64,000 nt of DNA from CAWKPF01 sp963851415 (GCA_963851415.1 CAWKPF010000002.1:1550001-1614000), one strand, 5' to 3'. Positions 34,073 to 43,282 are shown, counted from the first letter of the stretch. Made by a program: numbers and translations. Notes: generated by a model from the sequence alone, not told the origin.

Positions 34073-35701
34073 ATGCGCATGAAACTCGTCGGCAACCCGA
34101 CCGAAACGGACCGTCGTGCCTTTCTGCAAACGGCTGCAGGCCTTGCGGGCCTCACAACCGCCGGCCGATTCCTGAAGGGATGGCCCCTCTCGGCCCTGGT
34201 CGAGGACGGCGCCGACGCTTCGACCACACGACCCGTCGAGCTGCGCTCGGGGAAGGTCCAGGGGAGAACGATCAACGGGGTGCACACGTTCCTGGGCATG
34301 CCGTACGGAGCACCGACAGCGGGCACGAGGCGCTTCCTGACACCGTTGCCCGAGCCGTCCTGGACGGGAATCCGTGAGACCTTCGAATACGGCCACTACG
34401 CTCCGCAGTCGGGGCGTCAACGCGGCACCAAGCAGCTCCAGTTCTTCGCCGCTCTGCGGGCCCCCTCGACCCTGACACCGAGCGAAGACTGCCTCTACCT
34501 CAACGTCTGGACGAAGGGCCTGGGCGACGGCGGCAAGCGGCCCGTGATGGTGTGGCTGCACGGTGGCGGCTACGACCAGGGCAGTGGCGGCTCGCTGGGC
34601 TACGCCGGTGAGGGCCTGGCACAGCACCACGACGTCGTGGCGGTGACCATCAACCACCGCCTGAACGTGCTCGGCTACTCCTACCTCGGCGACATCCTCG
34701 GTGAGGAGTTCGCTGCCTCCGCCAACGCAGGTCAGCAGGACCTCGTGGCAGCGCTTCGCTGGGTGCGCGAGCACGCCGAGGCCTTCGGCGGCGACCCCGA
34801 CCGCGTGATGATCTACGGTCAGTCCGGCGGCGCCGGCAAGGTCGTCACGGCGATGGCGATGCCCGACGCGAAAGGCCTGTTCCATGCCGCTGCGGTGCAG
34901 AGTGGTGGCTCTCGGGGCGGTGACAAGGAGCAGGCCACCGAGTCGGCGCTCCGGCTGCTGAAGGAGCTAGGCATCGACTCCGCCAACGCGCGCGACCTCC
35001 AGAAGGTACCGCTCGAGCAGCTGATGGAGATCGGAGCCGGGGGCGACCGTGCCTTTCGCTGGGGCCCGGTGATCGACGGCCAGGTCCTGCCCCAGGACCC
35101 CAACACCAGCGACGTCTCGAAGCACATCCCGGTGATTCAGGGGATGACTCGCACGGAGCGAACCGTCTACCAGATCGACGATCCGGGCTATGGCCAGCTG
35201 ACCGAGAAGCAGCTTCTGGCCAACGTCACCGAGCTGGTCGGCGAAGAGCATGCCCAGGACATCGTCGCCAGGTACCGCAAGGAGAATCCGGGCGCCGAGA
35301 CCTTCGCGCTCGACTACTACATCCAGGGCGACGTCCGAGACCCCGGCTCGATGGCGATGCGTCGCAACGCGCAAGGAAGCGCTCCGACGTGGGTGTACCG
35401 CTGGGACTGGGAGACCCCGGTCATGAACCTGCTCGCGCCCCATACGATGGAGATCCCGTTCGTGATGAGCCACATCGAAGCGTGCTCGTCGATGACCGGC
35501 CCTGCCGACGAGCAGATGGGGCAGCTCGAGGCACAGGTCGCAGGGGCCTGGACGTCACTGGCTCGCAGCGGCGATCCCAACCACGAGGGTCTGCCGCAGT
35601 GGCCGGCCTACACCGATGGCGACAAGGCGGTCATGCTCCTGGATGCCCCCTGCCGGGTGGCTCGCGATCCCGGAGCTGCGTTACGCGAGGTCCTGGCCTA
35701 G
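34073..35701 (+). CDS. Type-B carboxylesterase
   Basis: A 542-residue protein. The N-terminus DRRAFLQTAAGLAGLTTAG resembles a Tat signal with a single Arg pair. The esterase core follows the carboxylesterase/cholinesterase pattern: FLGMPYGAP, EDCLYLNVWTKG, the oxyanion site MVWLHGGGYDQGSGG, NHRLNVLGYSYLG, FGGDPDRVMIYGQSGGAGKV with the nucleophile Ser (about residue 252), and LAPHTMEIPFVM supplying the His. GGAGGA precedes the ATG at 34073 (a second ATG lies two codons on). It hydrolyses carboxyl esters of unknown identity, probably after export. Confidence 0.9.
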   Translation: MRMKLVGNPTETDRRAFLQTAAGLAGLTTAGRFLKGWPLSALVEDGADASTTRPVELRSGKVQGRTINGVHTFLGMPYGAPTAGTRRFLTPLPEPSWTGIRETFEYGHYAPQSGRQRGTKQLQFFAALRAPSTLTPSEDCLYLNVWTKGLGDGGKRPVMVWLHGGGYDQGSGGSLGYAGEGLAQHHDVVAVTINHRLNVLGYSYLGDILGEEFAASANAGQQDLVAALRWVREHAEAFGGDPDRVMIYGQSGGAGKVVTAMAMPDAKGLFHAAAVQSGGSRGGDKEQATESALRLLKELGIDSANARDLQKVPLEQLMEIGAGGDRAFRWGPVIDGQVLPQDPNTSDVSKHIPVIQGMTRTERTVYQIDDPGYGQLTEKQLLANVTELVGEEHAQDIVARYRKENPGAETFALDYYIQGDVRDPGSMAMRRNAQGSAPTWVYRWDWETPVMNLLAPHTMEIPFVMSHIEACSSMTGPADEQMGQLEAQVAGAWTSLARSGDPNHEGLPQWPAYTDGDKAVMLLDAPCRVARDPGAALREVLA

Positions 35702-35738
35702 GGTCGGCCGCCGCCCGTTCGACCGCCGGCCGAGGCGA

Positions 35739-36365
35739 TCAGGCGCCGGGAGGGCTCTCCTTTTGCTTCTCGATCTCCTCCTCGACCTCGCGCAATCGGT
35801 CCTTGCCGAAGAACAACTCGTCGCCCACGAAGAAGCTGGGCGAGCCGAACACCCCGCGCGCGACGGAGCGCTCGGTGTTCGCGATCAGCTCCTGCTTCAC
35901 GTCGGGATCGCCGCTGAGTGCGATGAGATCGTCTGCGGGCAGGCCCGACTCGAGCAGCGCGGCCCGAATCACACCGGGATCGTCGAGCTTCTTGGGCTCC
36001 GCCCACATATGGCGGTAGACCTCGTCGACGTACCTGACGAAGCAGTCGAGGCGCTGTGCTGCGATGGCTCCACGCATGATCTGCAAGGTGTTGACCGGGA
36101 AGAACGGATTGGGCGCGTAGCGTGTGATGCCGTGCTTCGCGAGGAAGCGACGCGTTTCGAGCTCCGCGTACTCTCCCTTGTTCCTGATCCCACGCAGCGA
36201 GACCGCCGGAGAGACGTTGCCGGTCGCCTTGAACACTCCTCCGAGGAGCACCGGGATGTACGCCATCCCCACGCCGGTGCGTTCCTCGATCTCGGGAATG
36301 AGGAGATGCGCGAGGTAGGCGTTGGGGGAGCCGAAGTCGAAGTGGAACTCGGCGTTCACGGTCAT
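35739..36365 (-). CDS. DsbA-like thioredoxin-fold protein (2-hydroxychromene-2-carboxylate isomerase/GST-kappa family)
   Basis: A 208-residue cytoplasmic protein: HFDFGSPNAYLAHLLIPEIE carries the family's active Ser in place of a CxxC, with IPVLLGGVFKATGN next and GVFGSPSFFVGDELFFGKDR near the C-terminus. This is the HCCA-isomerase/GST-kappa type, which uses glutathione or a similar thiol. The ATG at 36365 lies four bases after the stop of the SDR gene, so the two are one operon. A role in aromatic or ketone breakdown would fit, but the substrate is unknown. Confidence 0.85.
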   Translation of the reverse strand: MTVNAEFHFDFGSPNAYLAHLLIPEIEERTGVGMAYIPVLLGGVFKATGNVSPAVSLRGIRNKGEYAELETRRFLAKHGITRYAPNPFFPVNTLQIMRGAIAAQRLDCFVRYVDEVYRHMWAEPKKLDDPGVIRAALLESGLPADDLIALSGDPDVKQELIANTERSVARGVFGSPSFFVGDELFFGKDRLREVEEEIEKQKESPPGA

Positions 36366-36369
36366 CGGG

Positions 36370-37128
36370 TCACCACCGTTCGCGATGAGGGCGCAGATCG
36401 AGCTCGAACGTCCAGGCATCGGGCGTCTGGCGATGGAGCCCCCAGTACGCCTCGCCGATCGAAGCCGGATCCATCAAGGAGTTGGGCGCCAGGGCCGTGG
36501 GATCACGACCCGCGGCCTCGATCCGTTCGCGCACGAAGGTGGTGTCGACGCCCGCGTCGATCACCAGGTGTGCCACGTGGATTCCCTCCGGCCCGAGCTC
36601 ACGCGCCATGCTCTGCGCCAGCGCGCGCAGCCCGAACTTGGCGGAAGCGAACGCAGAGTAGCCCTTGCCACCGCGCATGCTCGCCGTCGCGCCAGTGAAG
36701 AAGATCGACCCGCGCCGCCGCGGCAGCATCACGCGCGCCGCCTCGCGACCGGTCAGAAAACCACCGAAGCAGGCGATCTCCCAGACCTTGCGAAAGACAC
36801 GGCTGGTGGTCTCGGTGATCGAGAACTGCACATTCGCGCCAGGGTTGAAGACCACGACCTCGAGCGGACCGAGGTCGCGCTCGATCTCCTCGAACACACA
36901 GCGCACGTTCTCCTCGTCGCGCGCATCGAGAGCGAAGCCGTGCGCCTGGCCTCCGCTCTCGCCGATCTCGGCCACGAGCGGCTCCAACTTCTCGGCGTTG
37001 CGGCGCCCGACCGCGAGGGTGTAGCCACCCGCCGCGAAGCGCCTGGCGATCGCACTGCCGATGAAATCACCGGCCCCCACGACCAGCGCGACGCCCGGCT
37101 CGGCACCTCGTGTCCGGGGACTGTTCAT
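36370..37128 (-). CDS. SDR-family oxidoreductase with Phe at the catalytic Tyr position
   Basis: A 252-residue Rossmann protein: VALVVGAGDFIGSAIARRFA at the cofactor site, LEVVVFNPGANVQFSI, SIFFTGATASMRGGKGYSAF and ASAKFGLRALAQSMARELG. In classical SDRs the last block would read YxxxK; here it is FASAK, so the proton-donating Tyr appears replaced by Phe. This is typical of a conserved SDR branch of unknown reaction. IHVAHLVIDAGVD is also characteristic of that branch. The start codon overlaps the stop of a 31-codon ORF (ATGA), and the isomerase gene follows after four bases. Confidence 0.85.
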   Translation of the reverse strand: MNSPRTRGAEPGVALVVGAGDFIGSAIARRFAAGGYTLAVGRRNAEKLEPLVAEIGESGGQAHGFALDARDEENVRCVFEEIERDLGPLEVVVFNPGANVQFSITETTSRVFRKVWEIACFGGFLTGREAARVMLPRRRGSIFFTGATASMRGGKGYSAFASAKFGLRALAQSMARELGPEGIHVAHLVIDAGVDTTFVRERIEAAGRDPTALAPNSLMDPASIGEAYWGLHRQTPDAWTFELDLRPHRERW

Positions 37129-37220
37129 GGCCTCTCCACAAGGGCCCGTGCGAGCGGACGCCAGAGAATACCCGCGAGCCAGTCTCGCTGCTCAGCCCCT
37201 GTGGATTTCCACTGCGACAT
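37125..37220 (-). CDS. Very small ORF (31 aa) leading the SDR operon
   Basis: GGGAGGAG lies four bases before an ATG at 37220; the frame encodes MSQWKSTGAEQRDWLAGILW and RPLARALVERP, then stops in a TGA that overlaps the SDR start codon (ATGA). The strong ribosome site and coupled stop/start argue for translation. The peptide could be an amphipathic helix. I know no family. It may be a leader that couples ribosomes to the SDR gene rather than a functional protein. The remaining 290 bases to the divergent monooxygenase gene hold nothing recognisable. Confidence 0.45.
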   Translation of the reverse strand: MSQWKSTGAEQRDWLAGILWRPLARALVERP

Positions 37221-37511
37221 CGCTCCTCCCTGTTTGGGTCGCGCGGTTCCGCCAGCGGGTGTCATCCGAAGCGAGAGGTACCGTCCGCCCGGCTCGCGAA
37301 TCCACCTTCGTCTGGAGTGTTGCGATTCTAGCTGGAGGACACCGGAGCTCGACAACCCGGACGTGCTGGCGGTCGAGACTGCGTCCCTGGGAACGGCTGG
37401 GGCGGTGTTTCGCTGTTGCGAGGCTGCACCCCGAGCAGCGGGGAAAGCTCGAGGATCGTCGTGTGGAAGAATATCCGTACGAGTCGCCAGCAGCATGAGG
37501 AGGACGGGGCT

Positions 37512-40121
37512 GTGAGTACTGAGCCAACGGGATCGGCGCCCGACGTCGACGTGGTCGTTGTCGGAGCGGGAATGGCCGGCCTCTACATGCTTCATCGCCT
37601 GAGAGACATCGGGCTGACTGCAGTGGTGCTCGAGACGGCGGACGATGTCGGTGGGACCTGGTACTGGAACCGTTACCCGGGCGCACGCTGCGACATCCAG
37701 AGCCTCGACTACCAGTACTCCTTCGATCCGGAGCTCGAAGACGAGTGGCAGTGGACGGAAAAGTACGCGACCCAGCCCGAGATCCTGCGCTATCTGCAGC
37801 ACGTGGCCGATCGCTACGACTTGCGACGCGATATCCGCTTCTCGGTGCGAGTCAAGGGAGCCACCTGGGACGATGCAGAGGCGCTGTGGCGGATCCGCAC
37901 CGAGAGCCCTGGCGAGGAGCCGGCGAGCGACGAGATCTCGTGCCGCTTCTACGTCATGGCCACGGGCTGCCTGTCGATGCCCAAGGAGCCCGAGATCGAA
38001 GGCGCCGACCGCTTTACCGGAGAGGTCTACTTCACCGGTCGCTGGCCGCACGAGGGGGTCGACTTCACCGGCAAGCGGGTCGCGGTGATCGGCACCGGCT
38101 CCTCGGCGATTCAGTCGATTCCGCTCATCGCGAAGCAGGCCAGGGAGCTGGTCGTCTTCCAGCGCACACCGAACTTCTCGATGCCGGCCGGCAACGGTCC
38201 GATCCCCGACGCCAAGCGTGCGGCCATCGAAGCCGACCGCGCTGCCTACCACGAGGCGGCGCGCTGGTCGCAGGCCGGGGTGCCGGCCGTGATTCCGACC
38301 GAGGGCGTGCTGGCCCTGTCGGAGGAGGAGCGACGGCGGCGGTTCGAGACCGTCTGGGAGAAGGGCGAGCTGCTGGCGCCGGGCGAGGCGTACAGCGACC
38401 TGCTCACGAACCCGGAGGCCAACGAAGCGTTCTGCGAGCTGGTGCGCGAGAAGATCCGTTCGGTGGTCGACGATCCCGAGACCGCCGAGCTGTTGTGCCC
38501 CAAGGACCACCCGTTCCAGACCAAGCGCCCCTGCCTCGATACCGGCTACTTCGAGACCTACAACCTTCCTCACGTCCGTCTCGTCGATCTGCGCACCGCA
38601 CCGATCTCCACCATCACCGAGAACGGCATCGCTTTTGGCGACGCGACGGCCTCTTTCGATGCCATCGTCTACGCCACCGGCTTCGACGCCATGACGGGGG
38701 CACTGGTGGGCGTCGACATCGAGGGTCGTGGCGGTTTGACGTTGAAGGAGAAGTGGGCCGAGGGACCGAAGACCTACCTCGGGCTGATGAGTGTCGACTT
38801 CCCCAACCTGTTCATGATCACCGGACCCGGCAGTCCTTCGGTGCTGTCGAACATGGTCGTCTCGATCGAGCAGCACGTCGACTGGATCGCCGACTGCCTC
38901 GCCGACATGTCCAAGCACGGCTACCTCCGCATCGAGCCGACCGAGACTGCGGAGGCGTCCTGGGGCCAGCACGTCAACGACTGCGCCGCCATCACCCTGT
39001 TGCCCCAGGCCGCCTCGTGGTACATGGGCGCCAACGTGCCCGGCAAGCCGCGCGTGTTCCTGCCTTACCTGGGTGGCGTCGGAACCTACCGCGAAACGTG
39101 TGACCGGGCGCGCGCCGAAGGCTACCTCGGGTTCCGCCTGGCGGGGGCCGGCAGCGAGCAGTGTCACGACGGCGTGATCAACCGGCTCCAACCCGACGTC
39201 GCGATGTTCCTGCAGGCGATGGCCGCGATGGAGATCCCGCCCATCGAGTCCCTCTCTCCCGAGGAGGCGCGAGCGTTCGACGCGGCCATGGCGGCGCAGA
39301 GCCCGCCGGGTCCCGAGGTCGGCGAGATCACCGACGGCACCCTGCCGGGTGCGGCCGGCGAGCTGAACTATCGGTTGTACCGTCCAGCGAGCTCCGGCCC
39401 GCACCCGTTGGTCTGCTACTTCCACGGCGGCGGCTGGGTGCTCGGCTCGCACGATTCCGACGCCTCGTTCTGCCGCGATCTCTGCGTCCGATCGGACGCG
39501 ATCGTCGTCTCGGTCGACTACCGCCACGCCCCCGAGTCACGCTTCCCCGCCGCTGCCGACGACGCCTATGCCGCCGTCTGCTGGCTCGCCGAGCACGCAG
39601 AGCAGCTCGGTGGACTCCCCGATCGACTGGTGGTGGCCGGCTGGAGCGCGGGCGCCAATGTCGGAACAGTGGCCTGCCAGCGAGCCGTACGCGAGGGTGG
39701 GCCGACGATCGCCGGGCAACTGCTGATCGCCCCGGTCGTCGACTGCGACCTGAGCCGCCCTTCGTACCAGGAGAACGCCGAAGGGTACGTGCTCACCAAG
39801 ACCCTCATGGAGTGGTTCTGGGACCACTACGCGGACGAGTCGCAGCGCCGCGACCCCCGGGCGTCTCCACTGCGCGCCGAGTCGCTCGAGGGTCTACCGC
39901 CGACCGCCATCTTCACCTGCGAGCTCGACCCGCTGCGCGACGAGGGCATCGCCTACGCCGAAGCGCTCGCGGCGGCCGGAGTGGACGTGGAGCACCACGC
40001 TTGCCGAGGCCATGTCCACACCTCGCTCCCGGCCGTCGATCTGATCCTCTCGAGCGCTCCGATCCGCGCTCGGATGGCCGCGGCTGTCCAGAAGTTCTCG
40101 CAGGCCCTGGCCGTGACTTGA
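37512..40121 (+). CDS. Baeyer-Villiger-type flavin monooxygenase fused to an alpha/beta-hydrolase (esterase)
   Basis: An 869-residue two-enzyme protein. Residues about 14-530 are a flavin monooxygenase: the FAD site VVVVGAGMAGLYMLHRLRD, GGTWYWNRYPGARCD, the NADPH site VAVIGTGSSAIQSIP and YATGFDAMTG. The Baeyer-Villiger fingerprint FxGxxxHxxxWP appears as FTGEVYFTGRWP, with Phe instead of His. Residues about 560-869 are a hormone-sensitive-lipase-type esterase: CYFHGGGWVLGS (oxyanion site), GWSAGANVG (Ser), CELDPLRDEG (Asp) and HVHTS (His). A coupled route from ketone to ester to acid plus alcohol is a natural inference. AGGAGGA precedes the GTG start. Both halves look intact and share one frame without a stop. 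Confidence 0.9.
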   Translation: MSTEPTGSAPDVDVVVVGAGMAGLYMLHRLRDIGLTAVVLETADDVGGTWYWNRYPGARCDIQSLDYQYSFDPELEDEWQWTEKYATQPEILRYLQHVADRYDLRRDIRFSVRVKGATWDDAEALWRIRTESPGEEPASDEISCRFYVMATGCLSMPKEPEIEGADRFTGEVYFTGRWPHEGVDFTGKRVAVIGTGSSAIQSIPLIAKQARELVVFQRTPNFSMPAGNGPIPDAKRAAIEADRAAYHEAARWSQAGVPAVIPTEGVLALSEEERRRRFETVWEKGELLAPGEAYSDLLTNPEANEAFCELVREKIRSVVDDPETAELLCPKDHPFQTKRPCLDTGYFETYNLPHVRLVDLRTAPISTITENGIAFGDATASFDAIVYATGFDAMTGALVGVDIEGRGGLTLKEKWAEGPKTYLGLMSVDFPNLFMITGPGSPSVLSNMVVSIEQHVDWIADCLADMSKHGYLRIEPTETAEASWGQHVNDCAAITLLPQAASWYMGANVPGKPRVFLPYLGGVGTYRETCDRARAEGYLGFRLAGAGSEQCHDGVINRLQPDVAMFLQAMAAMEIPPIESLSPEEARAFDAAMAAQSPPGPEVGEITDGTLPGAAGELNYRLYRPASSGPHPLVCYFHGGGWVLGSHDSDASFCRDLCVRSDAIVVSVDYRHAPESRFPAAADDAYAAVCWLAEHAEQLGGLPDRLVVAGWSAGANVGTVACQRAVREGGPTIAGQLLIAPVVDCDLSRPSYQENAEGYVLTKTLMEWFWDHYADESQRRDPRASPLRAESLEGLPPTAIFTCELDPLRDEGIAYAEALAAAGVDVEHHACRGHVHTSLPAVDLILSSAPIRARMAAAVQKFSQALAVT

Positions 40122-40170
40122 GAGGAAGCCTCTTGCGGGGAGGACGCTGGGGCGCAGGATCCCCGAGGCC

Positions 40171-41754
40171 CTACGCCCTCTTGGCCTTCTCCTGCTCGAG
40201 TACCAGGGTGTAGGCGACGTAGTACTTGTAGATGTTGCCCACGTAGTGGACCGGCTCGCGCCCGACTTCTCGGGCTACGATCATCTCGACGTTGCCGAAC
40301 CACTGGTTCGGATCGAAGCCCTCCTGTGCCGCCACGTCGCGCAAGCGGTTGATCCGGTTGGGGCCAGCGTTGTAGCCGGCAAACGCGAACAACAGGCGGT
40401 TTTCGGGACTAATCCCGGGGTCGTCGAAATAGACCTCGATGAGGTGGGCCAGATACTTGGTGCCCGCGTGGATGTTGGGCTCGAGCTCATCGATGTTGGG
40501 GATTCCCACCGCCGGGTCGGTGGCGGTCGTCGGCATCACCTGCATGACCCCGATGGCGCCGACGTGGCTGCGCTTGCTCTGGTCGAGACCGGACTCCTGG
40601 TAGCCCTGCGCCGCCACCATGACCGGGTCGAGCTCGTAGTCCTGGGCGTACTTCCGGAAGAGCTTCAGCAGCTCGATGAATCGCTCACGCTCCGCATCCG
40701 CGGCTGCGTTCTTCACATACTTCGTGTTCTTGAAGTAGCGCTTCAACAGCATGTTGCCCAGCAGGGTTCCCTCACGGTTCGCTTCGACCCAGGGGTCGAG
40801 CACCTCCTTGAGTCCGGTGGCGTCCTTGCGAATCGCCCACGCGGTCTGCTGGTTCTCGGCCAGCTTCAGCTCCTGGTGCACGACCATGTCGCTGTACACC
40901 TCGCCCCACAGGTTGGCCAGGGGCTCGTTGACCACCGTGATCGGGATGAGGCCCGCATTCGTCATCTCGAGGAGATCCTCGGCCTGGAGATGGGGGCTCA
41001 CCTCCACGATCTCGATCGGTGCACGCCCCTCCTTCTGGAAGCTCGCGCTCAGCTGCTCCAGGTGCTCCCAGAAGATGCTGCCGCGCTGGGCGTAGACCGT
41101 TTGCCCGGCGAGGTCGGCGAGACTCGTCAGCTCCGGCGATCCGGGCCCGGTCACGATCAGTTCGGCGAAGGGTTTGGAAACCGGAAGGGTGAACTCGACA
41201 TACTGCTCACGGCCGGGAGTCGCCGTGATGGAAGCGATGGCAATGTCGGCCTTGCCCTGTTCGAGCATGGGGTAGAGCTGGTCCGGCGTGACCGGGATCG
41301 CCGCCACGTGCATTTTTCGGGTTCCCGTGTCGTAGGTCTCGTCGAGGTACTTCTCGAGCTCGAGGAGCGCGTCGGCGACGAGGCCGCGCTGGCGCCCCTG
41401 GTCGATGAAGAAGTTCGTGCGGTTGTAGGTCACCACGGCCCGGATCAGCCGCTTCTCCAGCATTTCGTCCCAGGTGCGGTGAGCGGAGACGAGGAGCTTG
41501 TCGATCTCCTCCGGCGACTCGATCGGCGCACCGCCCGGGAGAGGCTCCTCCTGACTCGCGGTCTCGGTCGGCTCGGTCGTCGGGGCCTGAGTCGGCTCGC
41601 CGCCCTCGGGTGACGCCTGGGTCGCCGAGGCTGCCGTCTCCACCTCTCCTCGGCTGCAGCTCGTGAGAACCGTCGTCAAACCAACGCAGAGAAGGATCGC
41701 GAGAGCGGGACTGGGATTCGGTCGCGACTGCGGCGGGCGGCGAAACATCTGCAC
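40171..41754 (-). CDS. MltF-like lytic transglycosylase with solute-binding domain, lipoprotein
   Basis: A 527-residue lipoprotein (LLCVGLTTVLTSC), then a Thr/Glu/Pro-rich linker to about residue 80. Residues about 95-340 are a periplasmic solute-binding domain (RAVVTYNRTNFFIDQGRQRG, GKADIAIASITATPGREQYV). Residues about 365-500 are an SLT domain: the catalytic Glu in AAQGYQESGLDQSKRS, GAIGVMQVMPTTA, IHAGTKYLAHL and FAFAGYNAGPNRI. This is the MltF layout: murein cleavage controlled by a ligand-binding domain. It acts in the periplasm. It converges with the monooxygenase-esterase gene after 49 bases. Confidence 0.9.
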   Translation of the reverse strand: MQMFRRPPQSRPNPSPALAILLCVGLTTVLTSCSRGEVETAASATQASPEGGEPTQAPTTEPTETASQEEPLPGGAPIESPEEIDKLLVSAHRTWDEMLEKRLIRAVVTYNRTNFFIDQGRQRGLVADALLELEKYLDETYDTGTRKMHVAAIPVTPDQLYPMLEQGKADIAIASITATPGREQYVEFTLPVSKPFAELIVTGPGSPELTSLADLAGQTVYAQRGSIFWEHLEQLSASFQKEGRAPIEIVEVSPHLQAEDLLEMTNAGLIPITVVNEPLANLWGEVYSDMVVHQELKLAENQQTAWAIRKDATGLKEVLDPWVEANREGTLLGNMLLKRYFKNTKYVKNAAADAERERFIELLKLFRKYAQDYELDPVMVAAQGYQESGLDQSKRSHVGAIGVMQVMPTTATDPAVGIPNIDELEPNIHAGTKYLAHLIEVYFDDPGISPENRLLFAFAGYNAGPNRINRLRDVAAQEGFDPNQWFGNVEMIVAREVGREPVHYVGNIYKYYVAYTLVLEQEKAKRA

Positions 41755-41848
41755 TCCTTCCGCGGCCGTCGTTCCGGGACGGCTCGCTGGGATACTCGTG
41801 GTCGAATGAGCCGGAATTCTAGCGCACGGATTCGATCCTGCGCCGGGA

Positions 41849-42826
41849 TCAGGCCTCGGCCAACATCGCCTCGCTCAGCGCCCACAGCCTCTCGGCGGCT
41901 TCGTCGCTGCAGGCGTGCGGGTCGACGCCCGAGTAGCGGGCCATCGGGCTCTCGGGGTCCGTCGGAGCTGCGATGTCGCAATCCTCACAGTAGACACCCG
42001 GCTTGCCCACGAGCTGGGGAGTGGTCGCAGCCCAGAGCGTCGTCGCACAGCCCTGTTCGGGCGTCTTGAACCCCCGCTTGGCGAGCTCCGAAGGCTGGCC
42101 GTCCTCGTTCAGCCAGCCGAGCTGCACCTGCTCCTCGAGCGAGAGGTGACGCTGCAACGGAGTGAAGATGCCGCCTGGATGCACGGCGAAGGCGCAGCCC
42201 CCGCTCGGGGCCAGGCGCCGGCTGAGCGCGTTGGCGAACAACGCGTTGGCGGTCTTGGACTGACCGTAGGCACCCCATTTGTCGTAGGACGACGTACTGA
42301 AGTTCGGATCGTCCCAACGGATGTCGCTGATCTTGTGCCCGGTCGAAGAGAGAGCGATCACGCGCGCCCCCGGAGTCTTCTGCAGCAAAGGCAGAAGTCC
42401 CAGCGTCAAGGCCATGTGACCGAGATGGTTGGTGCCGAACTGGGCCTCCCACCCGGGCCCGATGCGGGTCTCGGGACAGGCCATGATCCCGGCGTTGTTG
42501 ATCAGGAGGTCGAGGCTCTCGAGCTGCTGATTGGCGCTTTCGGCAAAGCCTCGGACCGAAGCGAGGTCACCCAGATCCAACGCGCCGATCTCGATCTGGC
42601 CCTCCAGCCCGGCGAGATTCGCCCGCGCCTTCTTCTCGCTGCGAGCCGGAACGAGGACCCGGGCCCCCTTGGCCGCCAGCGCACGGACGGTCTCGAGACC
42701 GATCCCGCTGTAGCCACCGGTCACGATAGCGGTCTTGCCGTCGAGCTCGATGTCGCGGATCACAACAGCACCCTCGGGCCGGTCGTCAAAGCCCGAGCCG
42801 ACCGGTTTCTGATCTTCGATCGCCAT
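41849..42826 (-). CDS. SDR-family oxidoreductase (WW-domain oxidoreductase/retinol dehydrogenase-like)
   Basis: A 325-residue SDR: TAIVTGGYSGIGLETVRALA (cofactor site), LDLLINNAGIMACP, the catalytic Ser in VIALSSTGHK, and YGQSKTANALFANALSRRL with the YxxxK pair, followed by FAVHPGGIFTPLQRH. All catalytic residues are kept. The extra C-terminal region (GKPGVYCEDCDIA) is typical of the retinol-dehydrogenase/WWOX-like branch. I chose ATG 42826, preceded by GGGAGA. Substrate unknown. Confidence 0.88.
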   Translation of the reverse strand: MAIEDQKPVGSGFDDRPEGAVVIRDIELDGKTAIVTGGYSGIGLETVRALAAKGARVLVPARSEKKARANLAGLEGQIEIGALDLGDLASVRGFAESANQQLESLDLLINNAGIMACPETRIGPGWEAQFGTNHLGHMALTLGLLPLLQKTPGARVIALSSTGHKISDIRWDDPNFSTSSYDKWGAYGQSKTANALFANALSRRLAPSGGCAFAVHPGGIFTPLQRHLSLEEQVQLGWLNEDGQPSELAKRGFKTPEQGCATTLWAATTPQLVGKPGVYCEDCDIAAPTDPESPMARYSGVDPHACSDEAAERLWALSEAMLAEA

Positions 42827-42975
42827 GATGGGTCTCCCTGCAAGTCGTGTCTGTGCTGGACATGATGCCACGGGAGCGGCCGACGGGCCGTAGACCCTGC
42901 GCCGAAGTCCCTTCGCCGAAGATGCCTTCGCCACCGATGCGTCAACCGAACCGGCGCTCGAGCCGCTCCACCTGG

Positions 42976-43068
42976 CTGGTACGACTCATCGAACCGAAGG
43001 AAGATCCGCAGGCGGTTCGGGATCGTCAGCACCACCTGCCGGTGAGCCACCGCGGCCAGCAACTCCAA
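42976..43068 (-). pseudogene. IS91-type transposase fragment
   Basis: The minus strand reads ELLAAVAHRQVVLTIPNRLR followed by IFLRFDESYQ, which matches the conserved 'VPHRQVVLTIPKRLR-FFRFD' block after the zinc-ribbon of IS91/IS801-family transposases. Neither the zinc-binding cysteines nor the downstream tyrosine domain is recognisable, and the flanks are non-coding. It lies in a 456-base gap (42827-43282) that otherwise holds only the kinase gene's upstream region. Confidence 0.65.
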
Positions 43069-43282
43069 AAGGCTTCGGGGCCACCCCTGCCAGCAAGCCC
43101 AGCCTCCAAACTCTCACCGAGCGGACGTTGGCAAGACCGCAGTGGGTGAGTCCGGATTGAGCTGTCGAGCCTCGGAGCCAGAGGAGGAACTGTAGAATCG
43201 ACTGTAGCTACCCCTTATCCAGTCCTTCCCTGTCTTGGCCTCCCTTCATCTCCAGCGCCTTCTGGGGGCTTAGGAGACGCGC

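Noticed and set aside
37125..39527. An 800-codon open frame on the minus strand, opposite the monooxygenase-esterase gene
   Set aside because: It is antisense to a gene with clear motifs and arises from GC-rich third positions. Only its last 31 codons (37220-37125) have a ribosome site and a coupled stop.
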